The notes beneath the pieces were generated by a model. That model was given only the letters and a program-made list of their open reading frames with translations. It was not told the origin of the DNA and ran no database searches. A stretch of DNA of 64,000 nucleotides, taken from contig NZ_JAHLYT010000045.1 in assembly GCF_025128095.1 (NCBI RefSeq), positions 1 to 64,000 on the forward strand, read 5' to 3'. The DNA comes from Synechococcus sp. CS-1328. Its GTDB lineage: Bacteria > Cyanobacteriota > Cyanobacteriia > PCC-6307 > Cyanobiaceae. The first letter of the stretch is position 1. Each line of letters begins with the position of its first letter. The translations under genes and the position numbers were made by a program. Positions 8,395 to 17,975 of the stretch are shown piece by piece.

Positions 8395-8831
8395 GCATCC
8401 TGGCCCATCTGGTTCCCACCGGGCTGGGTCCCTGGGGTGACGGCATCGCCCGGCTCCTGCTGGACCCCACAGATCTTCTGCTGATTGTTTGTCTGGTGCT
8501 GCTGGCCTTCCCCTGTATGGCCGTGATCACCCTGATCGGGTGTCTCACTGCCCTGGGGGTTCGGCTGGGTCGGCTGGTCGTCCTGGTGCTCAGCACCAGC
8601 CTCACGATCGCCTTCGCGATGGTGGTGGGCTCCACCCTGGCCGGTCATCAGGGTGCTCTGCCGGCTCTGCTGGGCGAGGTGGTGGCGATCGCCGTGCTCG
8701 TCAGTCTGCTGTTGTTGCCCCTGGCCCCGCCCCAGCCGCGCTGGCTGGCCATCGGCCTGCGGGTGGGCGGCAGCTGGATCGCCGCTGCCGGCCTGCTGAT
8801 GCTCGGCTGGCTGTGGCGACATCCGCAGTAA
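8391..8831 (+). CDS. HupE/UreJ_2-like membrane protein
   Basis: About 146 residues from the GTG at 8391, which overlaps the stop of the preceding HupE remnant. The start HLVPTGLGPWGDGIARLLLDPTDLLLIVCLVLLAF has the TGLGPxxDGxxHLLLxPxDLL pattern of the HupE/UreJ_2 family. Four to five hydrophobic segments follow, and the C-terminus is short. Such proteins often lie beside hupE and are thought to take part in nickel or cobalt uptake. The overlap indicates that it was translated together with the full-length upstream hupE before that gene was shortened. Confidence 0.72.
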   Translation: MSILAHLVPTGLGPWGDGIARLLLDPTDLLLIVCLVLLAFPCMAVITLIGCLTALGVRLGRLVVLVLSTSLTIAFAMVVGSTLAGHQGALPALLGEVVAIAVLVSLLLLPLAPPQPRWLAIGLRVGGSWIAAAGLLMLGWLWRHPQ

Positions 8832-8879
8832 GGGGAGCGTTGGTTCCCCTGAGGGATGAGGGGCAGCAGAATGGCGCGA

Positions 8880-9014
8880 ACGGTTCCAGAGGGTCACTCC
8901 CTGGAGGCAAGGAGGAAAGTCCGGTGGGGTGCGGGTTCGTCCTGCGCTGAGTCCGGCACTGTCCCGCAGCTGTGATGGAGGCCCTCCGGCTTTCTCAGTC
9001 AGAACGCTCGCCGT
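8880..9014 (+). promoter_or_regulatory. Cobalamin riboswitch
   Basis: The region contains the hallmark elements of an adenosylcobalamin riboswitch in order: GAGGAAAGTCCGGTG at about 8930, the B12-box-like core GAGTCCGGCACTGTCCC and GCAGCTGTGATGG at about 8950-8986, and a closing AGTCAGAACGCTCGCC near 9012. It sits 37 bases upstream of a HupE/UreJ gene. Cobalamin riboswitches repress cobalt transporters when B12 is plentiful, and HupE genes under B12 control have been predicted to be cobalt importers. The edges are approximate. Confidence 0.85.
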
Positions 9015-9051
9015 GTTCAACCACCATCACCGGCGCGGACCGGCTCATTCG

Positions 9052-9660
9052 ATGACACCCTCCTTCTCCTTCCGATCCCTGGCCTCGATCGTGGGCGCTT
9101 CCTGCCTGGCGATGCTGCTGCTGGATCAGCCGGCCCAGGCCCACGGCATCGCTCAGGGCGGCGTCGCTGCCGGCTTCCTGCATCCGATCAGCGGTGCCGA
9201 TCACTTGTTGCTGCTGATCGGTGTGGGGGCGGCCGCCTCCTGCATCTCCAGTCAGCTGCTGCTCTGGGGCCTGGCTGGTGCCATGGCCGGTGGGGTGTTC
9301 GGGGCGATGGGAGGCAGCTTGCCGGCCCAGGAACTGCTGGCGGCCCTGGCGATCACGGCGGTGGCGGTGCTGGCGCTGCGCAGCCTGGGCGCCCGCCAGG
9401 CACCCCAGATCAGTGGCTGTGGTGCCCTGGTGGGCACTGCTGTGGCCGTTCACGCCATGCTGCACGGCCTGGAGGCCCCGGCGGACGGCTCTGCCGCGCT
9501 GTGGTGGCTGGGCGCCTTCGGAGCCTCGCTGCTGGTGAGTGGCGGCAGTTTCCTGCTGCTGCGACGCCTGCCCCTGGGCTTGACCCAGGGACTCGCCCTG
9601 CTGCTTGCCCTCTGTGGGGGCGTGATCGCCCTGGAGCCCATCGGGCAGCTGGTGCGCTGA
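9052..9660 (+). CDS. hupE: HupE/UreJ family nickel/cobalt transporter
   Basis: A 202-residue membrane protein with a cleavable signal peptide (SCLAMLLLDQPAQAHG) and about six hydrophobic helices. The N-terminal histidine of the mature protein (AHGIAQGGVAAG) and the motif GFLHPISGADHLLLLIGVG carry the His and Asp metal ligands of the family. A later AVHAMLHGLE repeats the histidine pattern. The upstream cobalamin riboswitch points to cobalt rather than nickel as substrate. The window also holds cbiD of the cobalamin pathway. The ATG at 9052 follows the riboswitch closely and preserves the signal peptide. Confidence 0.88.
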   Translation: MTPSFSFRSLASIVGASCLAMLLLDQPAQAHGIAQGGVAAGFLHPISGADHLLLLIGVGAAASCISSQLLLWGLAGAMAGGVFGAMGGSLPAQELLAALAITAVAVLALRSLGARQAPQISGCGALVGTAVAVHAMLHGLEAPADGSAALWWLGAFGASLLVSGGSFLLLRRLPLGLTQGLALLLALCGGVIALEPIGQLVR

Positions 9661-9719
9661 TCCCTTGGTGCGCTGATCCTGGCGTTCTCGCCCACTCCTT
9701 GCCCTTCATCCGGTTCTCC

Positions 9720-10238
9720 ATGTCCGCCGATGTCCTCGTGATCTCCGTCAGTGCCGGCGAGAATCTCCGGCTCGCTGAGCGCTTTGCGGCAGCGGCACGC
9801 GGGCACGACCTGTCCGCGGAGGTGTTCGGCCTGACGGAGCTGCCACTGCCTCTGTTCAATCCTCTGACCCTGGCGGAGAGCGGCATCCCCGCCGGGGTTG
9901 CCGAGCTCAATGCACGGCTGGATGCATCTCCCCGCTGGGTGATCTGCACACCGGAGTACAACGGCTCGATCCCGCCACTGTTCACCAGTGCCGTCGCCTG
10001 GCTATCGGTGCAGGGGGACGATTTTCGCAGGTTGTTCAACCATCGGCCGATCGCGATTGCCACCCACTCTGGCGGTGGTGGCTACACGGTGCTCACCGCG
10101 CTGCGGCTGCAGTTGGCCCATCTCGGTGCCAATCTGGTCGGCCGGCAGCTGGTGAGCAATCGCGCCAATCCAGCCAAGGACGACTCGATCGATGATCTGG
10201 TGGTGCGTCTGCAGAGGCTGGCAGCGATCAATCACTGA
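9720..10238 (+). CDS. NADPH-dependent FMN reductase
   Basis: A 172-residue flavodoxin-like protein of the NADPH-dependent FMN reductase family. The start VLVISVSAGENLRLAERFA corresponds to the first beta strand and the FMN phosphate loop. The characteristic CTPEYNGSIPPLFTSAVAWLS at about residues 79-99 binds the isoalloxazine and positions the dimer. Members reduce FMN, quinones, azo dyes or chromate; the sequence does not choose among them. The ATG at 9720 begins the first strand directly. It is convergent with a DUF305 gene across a repeat-rich spacer. Confidence 0.85.
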   Translation: MSADVLVISVSAGENLRLAERFAAAARGHDLSAEVFGLTELPLPLFNPLTLAESGIPAGVAELNARLDASPRWVICTPEYNGSIPPLFTSAVAWLSVQGDDFRRLFNHRPIAIATHSGGGGYTVLTALRLQLAHLGANLVGRQLVSNRANPAKDDSIDDLVVRLQRLAAINH

Positions 10239-10355
10239 TTGATCAGCATTTGATTGATTGGCAATTAATCGATCAATCGCTGATTGACCCACAACGGATT
10301 GATCACTAACGGATCAATCAAGAACTGATTGATCCACAGTCGAATCGATTGATCC
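10226..10355. repeat. Cluster of GATTGAT / ATCAATC repeats
   Basis: About 130 bases between two convergent genes hold about nine copies of GATTGAT or its complement ATCAATC, in both orientations and roughly every 10-18 bases. Several copies pair as inverted repeats. The block begins within the last codons of the FMN reductase gene. Base composition is far lower in GC than the flanks. It may serve as a bidirectional terminator, a set of protein-binding sites, or a mutational expansion. Confidence 0.7.
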
Positions 10356-10367
10356 GGGCGCAGGCTC

Positions 10368-11120
10368 TCAGCGTGGCGCCTGCTGAGTTCCGTACCACTT
10401 TCGGTACCACTGCTCCATCTGTTCAATCTCCTCGCTCTGTACCCGCACCATGGCTTGCTGCAGCTTGCGCAGCTCGGGGTGTTGGGCGTTGATCTGGGCC
10501 ATGGAGGCCATCATCACGCCCATCTGATGGTGGGGAATCATCTGTTCAATGAAGGCTCGATCGAAGTCTGGAGCCTGGCTCAGGGCGACCAGGTTGGTGC
10601 CCCAACCCATGGGCCCGCCCCCCATTCCCATCCCCATTCCCATCGCTCCCATCCCGCCCTGCCAGCCCCAGCCCGCGCCAGGTCCCCAGGTGGGCACGCT
10701 TTGGCCGAACCATTGCTGATACCAGGCGCGCATCTGGGCGTTTTCTTCGGTCTGACTGGTCTTGATGCTCTTCGCCAGGGCCTTGATCTCAGGCCGCTGC
10801 GCGCGGGTGAGGGCGAGATCGGCCATGGCAATCGCACCGTCGTGGTGGGGGATCATCATCACGATGAACTGCTGGTCCGAATAGCCCATCCCCATCCGGC
10901 CCGGGCCTCCCACGCCTCCTCCAGTCCCGGGCATGCCCGCCCCGCCTCCGTACCCGGGCATGCCTGGTGCTCCTCCAGTTCCATGCATGCCTGCACCGCC
11001 CCAACCCTGGGACAGGCACTGGGCGCCGGGCCACAGGCAGATCGTGATCACTCCTCCTGCGCCCAGCAGCAGTAGGGCTGGCCGTCCGAAGAGTCTTCGG
11101 CGTGGATCGTTGGTGGTCAT
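10368..11120 (-). CDS. DUF305 metal-associated protein, Met/Gly-rich
   Basis: A 250-residue exported protein with a hydrophobic N-terminal segment (PALLLLGAGGVITICLW). Two DUF305 half-domains carry the paired motifs MMIPHHDGAIAMADLAL (about residue 88) and QMIPHHQMGVMMASMA (about residue 195). Two methionine/glycine-rich blocks, one before the first half-domain and one between the two, are typical of copper or silver binding. It probably buffers metal in the periplasm. No MerR-type promoter was found directly upstream, unlike the DUF305 gene at 15193-15924. The ATG at 11120 is supported by the signal sequence. Confidence 0.82.
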   Translation of the reverse strand: MTTNDPRRRLFGRPALLLLGAGGVITICLWPGAQCLSQGWGGAGMHGTGGAPGMPGYGGGAGMPGTGGGVGGPGRMGMGYSDQQFIVMMIPHHDGAIAMADLALTRAQRPEIKALAKSIKTSQTEENAQMRAWYQQWFGQSVPTWGPGAGWGWQGGMGAMGMGMGMGGGPMGWGTNLVALSQAPDFDRAFIEQMIPHHQMGVMMASMAQINAQHPELRKLQQAMVRVQSEEIEQMEQWYRKWYGTQQAPR

Positions 11121-11228
11121 CCTTTGAACACCGCTCGCTAATCGTCCATTTCCAAGGTGGCCACGGGCTAGCTAGTGGATTGACAAGTCAGCCGAATGTT
11201 CACGCGCCCTCCGCCGGCCGGGGGCTGC

Positions 11229-11633
11229 TCAGACGTTGAGATTCGGGCAGATCACGGCAATGTTCGGCGCTGGATCGCTTTGCCAGTTCGTAAGCAGGCT
11301 TTGCAGTTCCTTCCTGAACAGACGCAGCTCCCGAAGCCTTTTGTCCACCAGATCGATCTGCCGTTGGAGCTGCCGCTGGATGTCGCCGCAGGGGAGCTCG
11401 CCGGCATCGTGCACCGCCAGACACTCCTGAATTTCATCAAGAGTCAGACCGAGGCTCTTGAGCCGCCGGATGAAGTCCAGGCGCCGCAGGCTCTCCTCGG
11501 CGAACAGGCGGTAACCGCCTTCGCTGCGGCCCAACGCCGGCAGCAGGCCGAGATCTTCGTAGTAGCGGAGGGTCTTGATCGGCAGGCCACTGCGGCTGGC
11601 GAGGGCCCCGATCTTCATGCCAACGGCGGTCAT
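11229..11633 (-). CDS. MerR-family metal-responsive regulator
   Basis: About 134 residues. The N-terminal winged helix reads KIGALASRSGLPIKTLRYYEDLGLLPALGRSEGGYRLF, and a long dimerisation helix (DIQRQLQRQIDLVDKRLRELRLF) follows. One cysteine begins that helix (ELPCGDI) and one lies near the C-terminus (AVICPNL). These match two of the three MerR mercury ligands; the middle position is tryptophan. The gene is divergent from the metal operon and lies next to a MerR-type promoter. Likely starts are ATG at 11633 or 11618; the far longer frame upstream is rejected because it crosses that promoter. Copper is the most likely inducer from context. Confidence 0.85.
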   Translation of the reverse strand: MTAVGMKIGALASRSGLPIKTLRYYEDLGLLPALGRSEGGYRLFAEESLRRLDFIRRLKSLGLTLDEIQECLAVHDAGELPCGDIQRQLQRQIDLVDKRLRELRLFRKELQSLLTNWQSDPAPNIAVICPNLNV

Positions 11634-11637
11634 GGGC

Positions 11638-11669
11638 TTGACTCTCCTCTCGTGGGGAGACTCTAAGGT
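11638..11669 (+). promoter_or_regulatory. MerR-type promoter/operator of the metal operon
   Basis: A -35 box TTGACT (11638-11643) and a -10 box TAAGGT (11664-11669) are separated by 20 bases. That over-long spacer is the mark of MerR-activated promoters. The spacer holds an inverted repeat, ACTCTCC paired with GGAGACT (one mismatch). It points rightward to the DUF3721, CopA and cupredoxin genes. The divergent MerR gene starts just beside it, so the regulator probably controls both directions. Confidence 0.85.
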
Positions 11670-11696
11670 GACGGATCTGTGCTCCCCCCTCACTCC

Positions 11697-11912
11697 GTGA
11701 ACCGCTTCGCTCTCGCTCTCCTGGTATCGGCTGGCGTCTGCCTGGGCAGCAGCGAGGCCCGTGCCCAGGCCAACGACATGTTTCCGAGCCGGGCCGCTGC
11801 CGAACAGCGAGCCAAGGAACTCCAGTGCAGTGGTGCCTTCGCGATGGGAAAGGAATGGATGCCCTGCCAGAACTTTGATGTGTACGAGAAGGCCGTCTCC
11901 CAGGAGAAGTGA
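11697..11912 (+). CDS. Secreted DUF3721 cysteine protein
   Basis: About 71 residues from the GTG at 11697. A signal peptide (FALALLVSAGVCLGSSEARAQA) is followed by a 45-residue mature domain with the DUF3721 pattern ELQCSGAFAMGKEWMPC. This holds two cysteines twelve residues apart plus methionines, a plausible thiolate/thioether metal site. It is the first gene after the MerR promoter. The expected transcription start is near 11676, so the alternative GTG at 11679 would be nearly leaderless and 11697 is preferred. It shares its core with the next gene, indicating duplication. Confidence 0.75.
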   Translation: MNRFALALLVSAGVCLGSSEARAQANDMFPSRAAAEQRAKELQCSGAFAMGKEWMPCQNFDVYEKAVSQEK

Positions 11913-11951
11913 CACCATCAGTTCCTTTCTGACCATCCCCGCGAGACCACG

Positions 11952-12206
11952 ATGACCCCGCACATCAGCGGCCCCTTCCAGCAGCCCAACCGTTGGGCCC
12001 TGCTGACTGCCCTGGCAGCTGCGGCCTTCGCCCCGTTGCTCACCACCTCAGCCGCTGAGGCGCATATGAAGGGCATGTTCAAGACCAAGCAGGACGCTGA
12101 AAAACGTGCCGCCGAGCTCAAGTGCAAGGGAGCTTTTGCCATGGGCTCGCTGTGGATGCCCTGTGCCAATGAGCAGGCGCTCCACAAGGCTCTGCAGAAC
12201 AACTGA
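11952..12206 (+). CDS. Secreted DUF3721 cysteine protein, second copy
   Basis: An 84-residue protein with a signal peptide (LLTALAAAAFAPLLTTSAAEA) and a mature part whose core ELKCKGAFAMGSLWMPC matches the upstream DUF3721 protein nearly residue for residue. An FKTKQDAEKRAAEL helix lies before the cysteines. The two cysteines and neighbouring methionines could bind copper or a similar soft metal outside the cytoplasm. It is part of the MerR-driven operon, 40 bases after the first copy, with an ATG at 11952. Confidence 0.8.
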   Translation: MTPHISGPFQQPNRWALLTALAAAAFAPLLTTSAAEAHMKGMFKTKQDAEKRAAELKCKGAFAMGSLWMPCANEQALHKALQNN

Positions 12207-12225
12207 CCCAACGCAGGGGATCCCC

Positions 12226-12552
12226 TTGAGCCGACGTCATCTGCGCCGCCGCATCCATCGAGCCCTGGTGCCGATCGCAGCGGTCCCCCTGATCATCACC
12301 GCGCTGTCGGGCTCGATCTATGGACTGATGCTGGCGAACAACATCGATGCCTTCTGGCTGCTCAAGGTCCACACGGGCAACTTCGGGATGCTCAATCTGC
12401 AGCCCTATTACTCGGCGATCATCGGAATTCTGACGTTGATGATTGCCATCTCCGGCGTCGGCCTGATGTTCGGCGGTCGCCGCAAGCAACCAACATCACA
12501 GAGCCCAGAGGCGAAAGATCCGGAATCAAGATACGAAAATCACCGGACATAG
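12226..12552 (+). CDS. Small PepSY-TM-like membrane protein
   Basis: About 108 residues from a TTG at 12226, which follows an AGGGGA ribosome-binding site at normal spacing. It has two hydrophobic helices, LVPIAAVPLIITALSGSIYG and YYSAIIGILTLMIAISGVGL, and a short polar tail. The RRIHRALVPIAAVPLIITALSG start resembles the first helix of PepSY-associated TM proteins, which occur in metal and redox clusters. It lies between the DUF3721 pair and the copper ATPase in the same direction, so it probably belongs to the operon. Confidence 0.65.
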   Translation: MSRRHLRRRIHRALVPIAAVPLIITALSGSIYGLMLANNIDAFWLLKVHTGNFGMLNLQPYYSAIIGILTLMIAISGVGLMFGGRRKQPTSQSPEAKDPESRYENHRT

Positions 12553-12629
12553 CTCTCTATCTGACTGGACATCACTAACTTGAAGCCATAGCCCCGCGCC
12601 AACGCCAGGCCCCTGATGTCACGCACCCA

Positions 12630-14752
<2,123 letters not shown>

Positions 14753-14753
<1 letters not shown>

Positions 14754-15196
14754 TGACCCATCTCTTTGCTGCCGACCTGGTCAAAGCCGAACCGCTCTGG
14801 CGTGCCATTGATCAGCCCGTGGTGCTGAAGGCCCTGGTCGCCACCGTTGGTGTGTTGCTGATCGCCTGGGAACTGTGGTGGTTCCTCGGCCGCCATGGCG
14901 GTGGTGTGGCGGCCCGCGACGGCGAGGCGGGCGTGCAGGACATCACCATCACCGTGGATGGCGGCTATGCGCCCTCAAGAATCAAAGTGAAGGCCGGCCG
15001 GCCGCTGCGGCTGGCGTTTCACCGGATCGATCCGAGCGGCTGCGTGGCCCAGGTGATCTTCCCCGATTTCCACAAGACCCTTGATCTGCCCCTTGATGCC
15101 ACAACAACCCTGGAATTGCCGCCTACCGAAGCCGGCAGCTATCCCTTCCACTGCGGCATGAACATGGTGCGAGGCGTGCTGGAGGTTGTGGACTAG
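14753..15196 (+). CDS. Membrane-anchored cupredoxin
   Basis: A 147-residue protein with one N-terminal membrane helix (VLKALVATVGVLLIAWELWWFLG) and a cupredoxin_1 domain from about residue 60. A copper site is suggested by the C-terminal YPFHCGMNMVRGVLEV, with histidine, cysteine and methionines, and a further cysteine in DPSGCVAQVIFP. Its ATG overlaps the ATPase stop in TGATG, so the two are translationally coupled. It may accept copper exported by the pump. Proteins of this type often accompany CopA in bacterial copper operons. Confidence 0.82.
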
Positions 15197-15924
15197 AGGG
15201 CAAAGAGCGCGTCGTAGTTGTGGTATTCCGGCTTGCGCAACCCCTCCACCGCCAGCATCCGGCGCAGCTCTCTGATCTCGGCCCGTTGGGCCACGATCAC
15301 GGCCCGGGCAAAGCGCCGGATCGTGGGGTTCGTGCTCTTGGCCAGAGCGTCGTGGGCCATGATCAGCGCGCCGCCGTGGTGGTCGAGCATCCCTTCGAGG
15401 AACCACACCACCCGGTTCTCCCTGGTGGGTCCGTCGCCCATCATCCGCATGCCGTCGATCTGGGCCTGGCTCATCCGGGTCAGACCAGACAGGCTGTTGG
15501 GATCGCCGCCGGCCGCCAGCGCCACCGGATAGACGGGAGCCTGGGGGTACCAGGCCTTGCGCCAGAGGCCCATGGCGCGGATCTCCTGGGCCTGATCCCG
15601 CCAGATCGTCTTGCCCAGGGCCCCGACACCGGGTTGGCCGATGTCGAACACGAATTCGCTCATGCGCAGGGCACCGGTGTGGTGCTGCACCATGCCGTCG
15701 ATGAAGCGCAGGTCGTAGGTGACGCCGGCCGGGCCCACGTCATGGGCATGACCGGCATGGGCAGGATCCACTCCGGTTGGAGTCGTCATGCCTGGCATGT
15801 CGTCCATGCCGCGATGACCCTCGTGGGGATCCCCCTGGGCGAAGGCCGTGGACGACATCGTGGAAGACAACAGCACAGCTGCAGCCAGGGCCGTGAAGCT
15901 GATCCGAAGCGTGCCTGCTGGCAT
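15193..15924 (-). CDS. DUF305 protein controlled by a MerR-type promoter
   Basis: About 243 residues from the ATG at 15924. A signal peptide (FTALAAAVLLSSTMSSTAFAQ) is followed by a His/Met-rich segment (HEGHRGMDDMPGM). Two DUF305 half-domains are marked by FIDGMVQHHTGALRMSE and FLEGMLDHHGGALIMAHD. These histidine/methionine motifs suit periplasmic copper or silver binding. It is convergent with the cupredoxin gene; the ends overlap by four bases. A MerR-type promoter nearly identical to that of the copA operon lies 22-53 bases upstream, so it is probably co-induced. Confidence 0.85.
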   Translation of the reverse strand: MPAGTLRISFTALAAAVLLSSTMSSTAFAQGDPHEGHRGMDDMPGMTTPTGVDPAHAGHAHDVGPAGVTYDLRFIDGMVQHHTGALRMSEFVFDIGQPGVGALGKTIWRDQAQEIRAMGLWRKAWYPQAPVYPVALAAGGDPNSLSGLTRMSQAQIDGMRMMGDGPTRENRVVWFLEGMLDHHGGALIMAHDALAKSTNPTIRRFARAVIVAQRAEIRELRRMLAVEGLRKPEYHNYDALFAL

Positions 15925-15945
15925 CAAAACAAGGCGAATGACGCC

Positions 15946-15977
15946 ACCGTATGGGCTCCCCTTCACTGGAGAGTCAA
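15946..15977 (-). promoter_or_regulatory. Second MerR-type promoter
   Basis: Read on the minus strand, TTGACT (15977-15972) and TACGGT (15951-15946) are separated by 20 bases. The sequence begins TTGACTCTCC and includes GGGGAG, aligning base by base with the promoter at 11638-11669. It faces the DUF305 gene starting at 15924. Conservation of the -35 box, the spacer length and the half-sites strongly suggests that the same MerR protein binds both. Confidence 0.8.
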
Positions 15978-16081
15978 GGGTGATGTTGGTGGTCTCTCGG
16001 CTTGCTGGCACAGCGAGCAGCAGGGTTGGCCAAGATCAGACGCGCAACCCAAGCGTCCCCGCATCCTCCCCAGCATCTGAG

Positions 16082-17122
16082 ATGGCCTTGTCAGAGCAGC
16101 AGAGAACGGCCTTGCACCAGAGAACGGCCGTGCACCAGAGAAGGGCCGAGCCGCTGGAGGATGCAGCACCCACGCCAACCACCACGTTCCCGGCCATCCG
16201 CCGCGGTGCCCTCACCACCCTTCAGGTCAATCTCGGCTACCGCTGCAATCAGACCTGCAGCCATTGCCATGTGAATGCCGGTCCCAGCCGCACCGAGATG
16301 ATGGATGACGCCTCCCTGGCGTTGATCCCCCAGGTGCTGGAGGCTCGCCGGCTCGACACGCTCGATCTCACGGGTGGCGCGCCGGAGCTGCACCCCCGCT
16401 TCCGCGAGCTGGTGGTGGCCGCCAGACAGCTGGGGGTGAGGGTGATCGACCGCTGCAATCTCACGATCCTGTGTGAACCGGGCCAGGGGGATCTGGCGGT
16501 CTTTCTTGCCCAGCAGGGCGTCACGGTGGTGGCGTCGCTGCCCTGCTATTCGGCCAGCAATGTCGACCGGCAGCGGGGCGATGGTGTGTTCGTGCGCAGC
16601 ATCGCGGGTCTGCGCCAGCTCAACGCCCTCGGCTATGGCCGGCCTGGCTCCGGTCTCGAGCTTCACCTCGTCTACAACCCCCAGGGCCCAGTGCTGCCGC
16701 CACCCCAGGCGCGCCTGGAGGCCGACTACAAACGGGTGCTGGCGGCCGACTTCGGCATCGTGTTCAACCAGCTCTATGCCCTGGCCAACATGCCGATTCA
16801 GCGCTATGCGGCCGTGCTGCGGGCCAGCGGCGAACTGGAGGCCTACCAGCAGAGGCTTCGCACTAGCCACCGTGAGGCGAATCTGGCCCAGGTGATGTGC
16901 CGCTCGCTGATCAGTGTCGATTGGCAGGGAACGCTCTACGACTGTGATTTCAACCAGCAGCTGCAGCTTCCCCTCGGCGGCGCCTCGGGGGCTGAGGGTC
17001 GCCGCGCTCACCTGGAGGATCTGCTGCACTGGGATCCAGCCTCTGAGCCGATCGCGGTGGCAAACCATTGCTTCGGTTGCACGGCCGGCAGCGGCTCCAG
17101 CTGCGGCGGGGCGCTGGAGTGA
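16082..17122 (+). CDS. arsS: Radical SAM protein ArsS
   Basis: About 346 residues from the ATG at 16082. The radical SAM cysteine motif CNQTCSHCH lies at about residue 59, followed by DLTGGAPELHPRFRELV, which matches the SAM-binding GGE-like region. The C-terminus carries an extra cysteine cluster (CFGCTAGSGSSCGG) typical of ArsS. In the arsenosugar pathway ArsS adds a 5'-deoxyadenosyl group to dimethylarsenite. It is the first gene of a cluster with arsM and two TIGR0428x glycosyltransferases. An 18-bp tandem repeat lies within its first 22 codons. Confidence 0.88.
   Translation: MALSEQQRTALHQRTAVHQRRAEPLEDAAPTPTTTFPAIRRGALTTLQVNLGYRCNQTCSHCHVNAGPSRTEMMDDASLALIPQVLEARRLDTLDLTGGAPELHPRFRELVVAARQLGVRVIDRCNLTILCEPGQGDLAVFLAQQGVTVVASLPCYSASNVDRQRGDGVFVRSIAGLRQLNALGYGRPGSGLELHLVYNPQGPVLPPPQARLEADYKRVLAADFGIVFNQLYALANMPIQRYAAVLRASGELEAYQQRLRTSHREANLAQVMCRSLISVDWQGTLYDCDFNQQLQLPLGGASGAEGRRAHLEDLLHWDPASEPIAVANHCFGCTAGSGSSCGGALE
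16101..16147 (+). repeat. 18-bp tandem repeat in the arsS N-terminus
   Basis: The unit AGAGAACGGCCTTGCACC is repeated 2.6 times in frame, encoding a six-residue RTALHQ-like unit repeated. It lies before the catalytic domain. The copies differ at only one or two bases, which suggests recent slippage. Confidence 0.8.
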
Positions 17123-17128
17123 GCCCCC

Positions 17129-17797
17129 TCATTCGGGCGGCGAGGTCTGGCAGCCGATCAGGTCCGGGGCCCAGTGCTGCGCCAGGTCCAGAAGTTGCGG
17201 ATCCAGGCGGCTCAGGTCTGCGGGGGTGTCGATGTCGACCAGTTGCGGTTGCTCCTGCCAGACCCAACCCGCCGCTGCCAGGCGCCGCCGCGTCTGCTCC
17301 AGAACCACCGGGGTGCTCCACGGCATCGCCTCGAACAGGCTGATCTCAAACCGCCGCAGGCCCAGCAGCACGTAGCCCCCATCATGGCTGGGCAGCAGCG
17401 TTGCGTCGTGATCCCGCAGATGGTGAGCGGCGGTGCGCAGTTCGCTGCTGCCCAGAGCGGGGCAATCCATACCGATCAGCAGCACCGGTTCACCCCTCTC
17501 CAGGGCTCGCCGCGCCGCCCGCGCCATCCGCGCCCCCAGATCTCCCTCCCCCTGCTCGCTCCAGGCCAGATTCGGCGGCAGGTTGAGCTCCTGCCACAGG
17601 GGCAACTGCCGCGAGGGCGCCACGCAGAGCTCCACCGGGCCGAGGGCGGCCTCGATCGCCATGGCCGCCGCGCGTTCCAGCATCGCGGCCGCTAGGGTCG
17701 CCGCCCCCCGGGGGCCGAGGGCGGGGATCAGCCGGGTCTTGACCTGGCCGGGTACGGGCGCCTTGGCGAAGAGGATCGTGCGACAGGTTTCGCTCAC
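17129..17797 (-). CDS. TIGR04282-family arsenosugar glycosyltransferase
   Basis: About 222 residues from the GTG at 17797. It starts CRTILFAKAPVPGQVKTRLIPALG, the nucleotide-sugar-binding start of the TIGR04282/DUF2064 family, with the metal-binding LIGMDCPALGSSELRTA at about residue 118 and GGYVLLGLRRF further on. These GT-A-like proteins accompany arsS and arsM in arsenosugar clusters and probably act on the deoxyadenosyl-arsenic intermediate. The gene is convergent with arsS, six bases apart. The longer TTG-initiated frame to 17836 adds 13 poorly conserved residues. Confidence 0.83.
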   Translation of the reverse strand: MSETCRTILFAKAPVPGQVKTRLIPALGPRGAATLAAAMLERAAAMAIEAALGPVELCVAPSRQLPLWQELNLPPNLAWSEQGEGDLGARMARAARRALERGEPVLLIGMDCPALGSSELRTAAHHLRDHDATLLPSHDGGYVLLGLRRFEISLFEAMPWSTPVVLEQTRRRLAAAGWVWQEQPQLVDIDTPADLSRLDPQLLDLAQHWAPDLIGCQTSPPE

Positions 17798-17975
17798 GGC
17801 GGTGATCGGCGGAGGGACCCGGCGGGCTGCCGCCAACCCTGGCAGTGGCAGAGCGGTTCCGGAGTAGCGCCACAGCGGTCGAACCCTTGATCCAGAGTGA
17901 AGTCCTTCCGTCAGCGGTCAGTTCTTTCCATCAGGCCTGACCCCTTTGCGCCCTGCGCCGCTCCCCTGAGACCCC

